Below are positions 58,527 to 64,000 of a DNA stretch of 64,000 nt, piece by piece (position 1 is the first letter of the stretch; every line of letters begins with the position of its first letter). Made by a program: the position numbers and the translations under genes. The notes beneath the pieces were generated by a model. The model did not search any database, was not told the DNA's origin, and saw only the letters and a program-made list of their open reading frames with translations. Source of the DNA: an uncultured Eubacterium sp. (GTDB taxonomy: Bacteria; Bacillota; Clostridia; Lachnospirales; Lachnospiraceae); contig CAJUTM010000004.1 of assembly GCA_910589595.1 (NCBI GenBank), forward strand, positions 62,001-126,000, in the 5' to 3' direction.

Positions 58527-60571
58527 CAATCCGCTACTTTCTCAAACGATACACTATAAGAATCAACCTGTCTGGAATTTTTATATACAAGCAACTGCCC
58601 TTCCGATGCACTTACTCCTTTAATATCTCCCGCGCCAATCTGCATAGGGAAGTCACTATAGGACTTTGTTCCTCCTAATGCGGACAGCACCATCTGTTTT
58701 CCATCCTGAACAAGAACAAACTTAAAGACGGCGGCCGGGTCGGTCTCATAATCAAACGGATTGTTTATCGTAATATTATCCTTTGAAATATAGGAGTACG
58801 TCGGTTCCGGCCCAAGGCTCAGCGTCACATCCACCGTCGTTCCCTTTTTAACTTCCTGACCGTTCGGCTTACTCTGTACGCAAATGCGGTTTTTCTTATA
58901 ATTTTCAGAATAGGTGGAACCCGTCTTTCCCAATTTGAGATTAACTTTCTCCAGGGCGGCTTTTGCCTGACTCTTCGTCTTGCCGAGCAAATTCGGAACT
59001 TTTACTAATTCCTGACCTTTGCTGACATAATACGTGATAGTGGAGCCGGCGGCAACGCTCTCTCCCGTCTTCGGTTTGGTGGCGGCCACTTTGCCGCTGG
59101 CGACGCTCTCGCTGTAAATGTCACTTCCCCTTCTCGGAACATATCCTTTGCTGCGCAATTCTTCTTCTGCGTCCTCCGGCGTCTTGCCAATAACACTGAA
59201 TGGCTGCACTCTCTGCGCTGCATAATAAACCGTAATCTTCGTTCCCTTTTCTACCGGAGTCCCCACGGAAGGATTTGTCTCAATTACTTTTCCCTTGTCT
59301 ACCGTGTCGGATTCCTGCGCAACAAACTCATACGTCAGCTCTTTCTCATCTAACAACGCCTTGGCACTCTCTTCCGTCATATCAATAATGTCCGGCACCT
59401 TAATCTGTGTTTCTTCTTTCGCCTCCGGCGAACTGCTCGCCTGTATCACCTGTTTTGTCGGCTCCGGCGTCGCCTCCTCTTTCGGTGAAGAGCCTCCCCA
59501 AAAGCCAATAAGCCGGCCGACCATATAGATAATAATGAGTCCGATAATGACAGCTACGGTAACGCTTCCGATGATAAGCGCTTTTTCCAATTTCGGGTCA
59601 ACTTCCCCATTTTCTTCCGTCTCTTCTTCCTCTTTCAACGTATCCAGAGGCGTCTGCGGTGTCGTCGCTTTTAATGTATTTACATCGCCGCTGGGGATAA
59701 ATATCGTGTCCGCATTTTCATAGAGATTACGGATAATGCCATACTCTCCGGTCGGGTCTTGCAAAAACATTTTCATGTCAGCAATTAAATCTGCCACTGT
59801 CGGATAGCGCAGCTCCGTCTTTTTCTGCATACACTTTGCCACAATATTACTGAGGCCGTGCGGAATCGTAGCGTCTATGGCCTCTAACGGCGTCGCGTCC
59901 TCCTGAATATGTGCGAGGGCAATTGCTACTGCGCTCTCTCCGGTAAATGGAAGCGTACCGCTCAACATCTCATAGATGGTAACGCCAAGTGAATAAATAT
60001 CACTCTTTTCATCACTGAAACCGCCACGCGCCTGTTCCGGTGAAATATAATGGACAGAACCCATGGCATTTGCCGTTATCGTATTGGAACTTGCCGCCTT
60101 GGCAATCCCAAAATCACTTACTTTCGCCGTACCGTCTTTGGAAATCAAAATATTCTGCGGTTTAATATCCCGGTGGATAATATGATTGGCATGCGCCGCT
60201 TCCAGACCGTTGGCAATCTGTAAACTGATGCCGACAGCTTCCCGAACCGTAAGTTTTCCCCTGTTTTCAATATATTTTTTCAGCGTGATACCATCGACAA
60301 ACTCCATGACAAAAAAGTGCATGTCTTTGTCTTCCCCCACATCATAAATCCCTACGATATTCGGATGTGAGAGACAGGCAATTGCCTGTGCCTCCTGGCG
60401 GAATTTGGCGATAAATTTCGTATCTTCGTTATATTCACTTTTTAAGATTTTAACTGCCACAAAACGATTCAGGCGATGGTCTTTTGCCCGATAAACATCT
60501 GCCATTCCACCTGAACCAATTTTTTCTATCACTTCATAGCGTTCACCAATCATTGTACCAATATTAACCAT
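58526..60571 (-). CDS. prkC: PASTA-domain Ser/Thr protein kinase (PrkC/Stk1)
   Basis: Membrane kinase sensing muropeptides or lipid II. 681 residues. Kinase domain (about 10-275): GSGGMADVYRAKD, the ATP Lys in VAVKILK, catalytic loop HRDIKPQNIL near 137, DFGIAKA near 157 and GSVHYISPEQARGG. A juxtamembrane acidic linker leads to one membrane helix (about 332-352). Outside are three PASTA domains (about 394-457, 460-525, 527-592), then a C-terminal beta region (595-680). It follows prpC by 12 bases. In Bacillus it phosphorylates WalR among others, a possible link to the WalR-type box at 8311-8327. Confidence 0.96.
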   Translation of the reverse strand: MVNIGTMIGERYEVIEKIGSGGMADVYRAKDHRLNRFVAVKILKSEYNEDTKFIAKFRQEAQAIACLSHPNIVGIYDVGEDKDMHFFVMEFVDGITLKKYIENRGKLTVREAVGISLQIANGLEAAHANHIIHRDIKPQNILISKDGTAKVSDFGIAKAASSNTITANAMGSVHYISPEQARGGFSDEKSDIYSLGVTIYEMLSGTLPFTGESAVAIALAHIQEDATPLEAIDATIPHGLSNIVAKCMQKKTELRYPTVADLIADMKMFLQDPTGEYGIIRNLYENADTIFIPSGDVNTLKATTPQTPLDTLKEEEETEENGEVDPKLEKALIIGSVTVAVIIGLIIIYMVGRLIGFWGGSSPKEEATPEPTKQVIQASSSPEAKEETQIKVPDIIDMTEESAKALLDEKELTYEFVAQESDTVDKGKVIETNPSVGTPVEKGTKITVYYAAQRVQPFSVIGKTPEDAEEELRSKGYVPRRGSDIYSESVASGKVAATKPKTGESVAAGSTITYYVSKGQELVKVPNLLGKTKSQAKAALEKVNLKLGKTGSTYSENYKKNRICVQSKPNGQEVKKGTTVDVTLSLGPEPTYSYISKDNITINNPFDYETDPAAVFKFVLVQDGKQMVLSALGGTKSYSDFPMQIGAGDIKGVSASEGQLLVYKNSRQVDSYSVSFEKVAD

Positions 60572-60583
60572 CTTATCACTCCT

Positions 60584-61306
60584 TTACAGCCGAACTAAAA
60601 TAACGCTGATGTTGTCCTTACCACCGGCCTCGTTCGCCTGTTGCACTAAACTCTCTCCCGCTAACTTCATATCTTCTATATATTTCTTTAATGTTTCTTC
60701 GATTGCTATATCTTCTACCATATTTGTCAGACCGTCGGAACACAACAAAATCACGTCCCCTTCTTCTACCTTGACTTCAAAGCAGTCCGGCCGAACACTC
60801 GTGTCCGTGCCAAGAGCCCGTGTAATAATGTTTTTATTCGGATGTAAACGCATCTCTTCTTTTTGAATCTCTCCTGATTGAACCATCTCCTCCACTAGCG
60901 AGTGGTCCACCGTAATCTGACGCAGTGTATCATGTAAAACATATAAACGGGAATCACCAATATTTACAATATAGGCTGTGTTCCCATCCACCATGGCTCC
61001 GACAAGCGTCGTCCCCATTCCGGCGAGCGCCACATCTTCCCGCGAACGCTGATATACTTTTGCATTCGCCGCCGCAACGGCAGCCTCAAAAGCACTCACG
61101 GGTGTTCGGGATTCCGTCTTCGTAATTTGGGCAGCTACTTCATTGACACATAATCGGGACGCCATATCTCCTGCCTGATGTCCCCCCATGCCATCCGCTA
61201 CCAGAAACAGATTGGGGAAACTACCGATTTTATTTTCCTCACAGAACACACAATCCTGATTGCTGTTCCGCAAACGCCCCGTATCTGTCAAACAAAATGT
61301 TTTCAC
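60584..61306 (-). CDS. prpC: PP2C-type Ser/Thr phosphatase (PrpC/Stp)
   Basis: Mn/Mg-dependent phosphatase that reverses PrkC action. 240 residues from a GTG (AAGGAGG upstream). Metal-binding motifs of the PPM family are intact: RNSNQD near 13, LFLVADGMGGHQAGD near 34, GTTLVGAMVDG near 104, NIGDSRLY near 122, LCSDGLTNMV near 200 and the final GGKDNISVILV. First gene of the prpC-prkC-rsgA-rpe operon. rlmN, often upstream, is not here; a surface-protein gene precedes it. Confidence 0.96.
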   Translation of the reverse strand: MKTFCLTDTGRLRNSNQDCVFCEENKIGSFPNLFLVADGMGGHQAGDMASRLCVNEVAAQITKTESRTPVSAFEAAVAAANAKVYQRSREDVALAGMGTTLVGAMVDGNTAYIVNIGDSRLYVLHDTLRQITVDHSLVEEMVQSGEIQKEEMRLHPNKNIITRALGTDTSVRPDCFEVKVEEGDVILLCSDGLTNMVEDIAIEETLKKYIEDMKLAGESLVQQANEAGGKDNISVILVRL

Positions 61307-61565
61307 AATCTGACCTCCTTAGCTTCTGCTTTGTGAAACGACTTTCACTTCCCTGTCAGAAAATTCTTTTGTAATCACCCACAGGGAGTCTCTGATTTTT
61401 TAACAAACCGAAACTAACTATGGAAAACTAAATAGAAGTATATGCTATAATATATGCTATTATTAAAATTACTCTACCATAATATCACAATACCAAAAAA
61501 AGGACAAGATGTAATATTTTAACAGTACGTCAATCCTGTTAAAAGTATTGTCCGATAAAACAAAC
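61307..61565. other. prpC upstream region with a short direct repeat
   Basis: 259 bases without a gene. It must hold the prpC operon promoter (minus strand); several AT-rich -10-like boxes occur near 61440-61470 and no single pair stands out. TATATGCTAT is repeated at 61439-61448 and 61451-61460 in a 12-base period within that area, a possible regulator site. Confidence 0.4.
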
Positions 61566-61600
61566 GGGAGGACAGGCGCCATAATTCTGCCTATCCTCCC
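61566..61600 (-). terminator. Terminator of the window-end surface-protein gene
   Basis: A 12-base stem GGGAGGACAGGC (61566-61577) / GCCTATCCTCCC (61589-61600), one mismatch, followed by GTTTGTTTTATC on the minus strand, 48 bases after the stop. Confidence 0.85.
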
Positions 61601-61647
61601 TCTCCGGTGCTGCCGCTATTCCTGCATCTGTCTGTATTCCGGCACGG

Positions 61648-64000
61648 CTATTTTACTGTTATCTTGATTTTCTCCCTTACCCCGTTTAATGCGGTGACAT
61701 AAATATAACAGGTTCCTTTCTTCTTTGCCTTTACCTTACCTGCCTGCGTTACCGCCGCAATCTTCTTATTGCCAGACTGGTATTTCAGGGCGGGTCCGTG
61801 AGAAACCGGAAGCAGTTTTTTCTTTTTTGACTGTTTGTCAATTGTCACCTGAACACGGATACTCCTGCCCTTTTTCAAGGTATACTTCTTTTTCAGTTTC
61901 AGTTTTTTTGCATTTGTGTACTTTTTGTTTTCCTTTCCTGCTATATGGTAAGTTCTGCTGCTGGCGGTATATACTTTTTTACCATTGACATATTCCCATG
62001 CTTTTATTTTGACTGAATATGTTTTCTTTCCGGAAATCTTTTTACCGGTTATCTTTGTAAGGGAAACAGATGTCTTTCCATTTTTTACCGTCTTAGCCAG
62101 AGAATTTTTCCGTTTCTTCCCGCACTGGGCAACATAAATATCATACCCTCCTGCCCCTGTTATCTTCGCCCATTTCAAGGCAAGGGCATTTCCCTTCCAT
62201 TTCATGGATATGCTGGAATCCAGTTTCAAAGGATTTTCCCTCACTTCTTCCGGCGCGACGGTTTCCTTTGGCTGTTTTGCCGGCTCTTCCAATGTCGGGT
62301 TTGCCGTCGGCGGCAGCTTCGGGATGGTCTCCTCACGTGTCTGGCTACATACATAACAGGTATATACCCGTTTTCCTTCTGATGTGGTGGTCGCTGCCTC
62401 CTCGCCGGTAATATGCCATTCATGCCCCGGCGCTTTTACCACGATGCCTGACTCTATCACATCGCCGCACAGGCTGCATTCCTTATGTCCCAGTCCGTCC
62501 TCCGTGCAAGTCGGCGCTTTTTCGCTTTTTCCCGTATAAAGAAGTTCTCCTGACGCATCGTCACAGGCAGCTCTGGTTATGGTGACTGTCACGGTTTCCT
62601 TTTCATAATTGCCTTTATCCTCTCCGGTATAAATTGCTGTGGCCTCCACGGATGCTCCCGCCGCAAGGGCCTTTTCTTTGTCCGCTTCCTGCCATTTCCA
62701 TCCCTCCGGCAATGGCGCCCCACCTGCCTTTTTAACAGTATTTAAGACATTTATGCTGTCTTCCGGCATATTCGGGGCATTCTGCGCCTTTTCCACGATG
62801 ACAGTTATTGTTTTGTTTTCGGCGGCGCTATAATTTGCAGACTCCGGCAGTAAAACGGTTATCTCTGCTTCGCCTGCGCCCCTGAGCGTGACCGTGCCGT
62901 TTTCCACGGATATCACATCGGCTCCTTTCGTCACTTCGTACTGCACTTCTGCCTCTGTATTGTTATCTGTGACATCCAGAGTAAATGCCGCATCACCAAA
63001 AGTCTTATTGTAAGTATCTGTGCCAACCGTAATTTCTGCATCCAGAGGATTGACCGTTACGGACGTGGAAACCGCCGCTGCCGGCTGCACAAGACTATAA
63101 TTTCCGCTGTCCGCCCCGATAAGGATAAGTTCCGGCAGTGTTACCGCCGTGTATGTTCCTGCATCGGCGCTGTTTAACGTGCCCTGTATGCCATTTTTCA
63201 GAGCAACCGCCACATCATCATCCGGTGCAGCGCCGCTTAATTTGACTGCTGTGATTTCCACCATTTTTGTTCCGTCATAAGCCCTGTCCGTTGCCGTTGC
63301 TCCTGTAACCGTCAACTCTTTTGCTTTTACATTGACTGTAAAAGTATATGCCAATGTCACCTGTTCCGTCTCTATCCCCTGCGGATTCATGACAGCCTTA
63401 TAGGTGTACCCGCCCTTATCCAGCGTATCCAGATATGCCGCTTTCAGGATAAGCGTACCGTCGCTGTCGATAGTATAATGATTTGCATCTACGGCATTTC
63501 CTTCCTCGTCCGTAAGTCCTTTGAATGTATTTCCGTTCAGGGCAAGCTGCACGGTGCGGTCATGGTTCTCTTTGTATGTATAGTCAATAGCTGACGGACT
63601 TACCGTGCTCTCCGCATAGACCACGATACCCTCGCTGTTCAGTACTGCCGTATTGCCTGCATTATCCGTCACTTTCACATAGATAAAATAAGCGCCCTGT
63701 GCATTCAGGCTGACCGGTTTCGTATAAGTATTCCAAACTATACTGTCCGTATCCGTAATTTCCTTATCCGATATATAATACTGTGTCTGTTTAATCCCAC
63801 TGCCTGTCACTGTATCCGTATCATCCGTGGCTCTGATTTCCACTGTTTTATAGTCCTTGCCGAATACTCCGAAAGAGACGTTATTGAGAAACTTTCTCCA
63901 GCCATCTGTATCAATTTGGTATTCCGCATTCGGCGGAATGGTATCGTTCACCGTAATATTCACTTCTCCGGTAACTGTCTTATAATTCACGGTATCATCC
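61648..64000 (-). CDS. Large surface protein, 3' part (Ig-like/MBG repeats, CxxC region, Fn3, Big2); N-terminus outside window
   Basis: At least 783 codons, open to the window edge. Repeating beta modules: an Ig-like domain (VNITVNDTIPPNAEYQIDTD), MBG/YDG-type repeats (LTVTGATATDRAYDGTKMVE, ITVGTDTYNKTFGDAAF), and a cysteine-pair region (TCTEDGLGHKECSLCGD, YTCYVCSQT) typical of clostridial surface proteins. A Pro/Thr linker follows, then an Fn3-like domain (LKWAKITGAGGYDIYVAQ) and a Lys-rich Big2 end (KKKGTCYIYVTALNG). No LPXTG. The C-terminus has the same architecture as the split gene at 38379. Probably a cell-surface adhesin or enzyme appendage. Confidence 0.82.
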   Translation of the reverse strand, partial: DDTVNYKTVTGEVNITVNDTIPPNAEYQIDTDGWRKFLNNVSFGVFGKDYKTVEIRATDDTDTVTGSGIKQTQYYISDKEITDTDSIVWNTYTKPVSLNAQGAYFIYVKVTDNAGNTAVLNSEGIVVYAESTVSPSAIDYTYKENHDRTVQLALNGNTFKGLTDEEGNAVDANHYTIDSDGTLILKAAYLDTLDKGGYTYKAVMNPQGIETEQVTLAYTFTVNVKAKELTVTGATATDRAYDGTKMVEITAVKLSGAAPDDDVAVALKNGIQGTLNSADAGTYTAVTLPELILIGADSGNYSLVQPAAAVSTSVTVNPLDAEITVGTDTYNKTFGDAAFTLDVTDNNTEAEVQYEVTKGADVISVENGTVTLRGAGEAEITVLLPESANYSAAENKTITVIVEKAQNAPNMPEDSINVLNTVKKAGGAPLPEGWKWQEADKEKALAAGASVEATAIYTGEDKGNYEKETVTVTITRAACDDASGELLYTGKSEKAPTCTEDGLGHKECSLCGDVIESGIVVKAPGHEWHITGEEAATTTSEGKRVYTCYVCSQTREETIPKLPPTANPTLEEPAKQPKETVAPEEVRENPLKLDSSISMKWKGNALALKWAKITGAGGYDIYVAQCGKKRKNSLAKTVKNGKTSVSLTKITGKKISGKKTYSVKIKAWEYVNGKKVYTASSRTYHIAGKENKKYTNAKKLKLKKKYTLKKGRSIRVQVTIDKQSKKKKLLPVSHGPALKYQSGNKKIAAVTQAGKVKAKKKGTCYIYVTALNGVREKIKITVK

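Noticed and set aside
1..64000. CRISPR arrays, tRNA or rRNA genes, prophage
   Set aside because: No regularly spaced repeats, no cloverleaf with CCA in any gap, and no phage structural genes were found.

Overview
The window reads as chromosome of a low-to-moderate GC, Gram-positive, spore-forming Clostridia, most likely Lachnospiraceae. It carries spoIVA with a sigma-E-like promoter, an MraZ-led division and cell-wall (dcw) cluster with two tandem class B PBPs, a PASTA kinase/phosphatase pair, an MCP and many secreted Ig/Fn3-like surface proteins. Almost every gene is on the minus strand. Only the MerR and AraC regulators and an IS remnant are on plus.

Layout. (a) 1-6.4 kb: a seven-gene unit read right to left from one sigma-A promoter at 6.37-6.40 kb: two FAD oxidoreductases, proB, a DUF896 gene, 5-formyl-THF cyclo-ligase, proA and a PlsC-type acyltransferase that runs off the window. 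(b) 6.4-14.4 kb: a BofC-like membrane protein, a secreted NlpC/P60 hydrolase with a consensus promoter and a WalR-type box, an HD-GYP-like gene, a FapA/DUF342 protein with 26-residue repeats, spoIVA, and a lipoprotein FKBP/trigger-factor-like foldase. (c) 14.5-30.3 kb: mraZ-rsmH-ftsL-PBP-PBP-mraY-murD-ftsW-murA-ftsQ-ftsZ-secG-rnr-smpB, with an MraZ operator at the head. It has no murE, murF, murG or ftsA.

(d) 30.4-55 kb is accessory and decaying. It holds a 1353-residue surface protein with two copies of a DUF6273-like domain, a deleted DUF1016 nuclease gene, lgt and ychF (intact), a surface-protein gene split by a truncated IS3 element and also frameshifted, a MerR regulator, ibrB with a frameshifted ibrA, a secreted Ig-like protein, a GH43 glycosidase divergent from an AraC regulator with a structured leader, a response regulator fused by deletion to the last codons of a lost histidine kinase, a carbohydrate-binding surface protein frameshifted inside its signal peptide, and a cytosolic double-PAS MCP. 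(e) 55-64 kb: an SDR enzyme, a coiled-coil protein under a sigma-28-like promoter, the prpC-prkC-rsgA-rpe operon, and the 3' part of another Fn3/Big2 surface protein.

The core genes (0-30 kb, 35.8-37.9 kb and 56-61 kb) are all open. At least five genes between 34.5 and 53.2 kb are broken by small indels, deletions or IS insertion. This is either local gene decay or, for the homopolymer cases, phase variation or sequencing error. The most rewarding items to check are the AraC leader RNA, the WalR box placed just downstream of a perfect promoter, the tandem MraZ boxes, the kinase-deletion fusion, and the small membrane peptide next to smpB.
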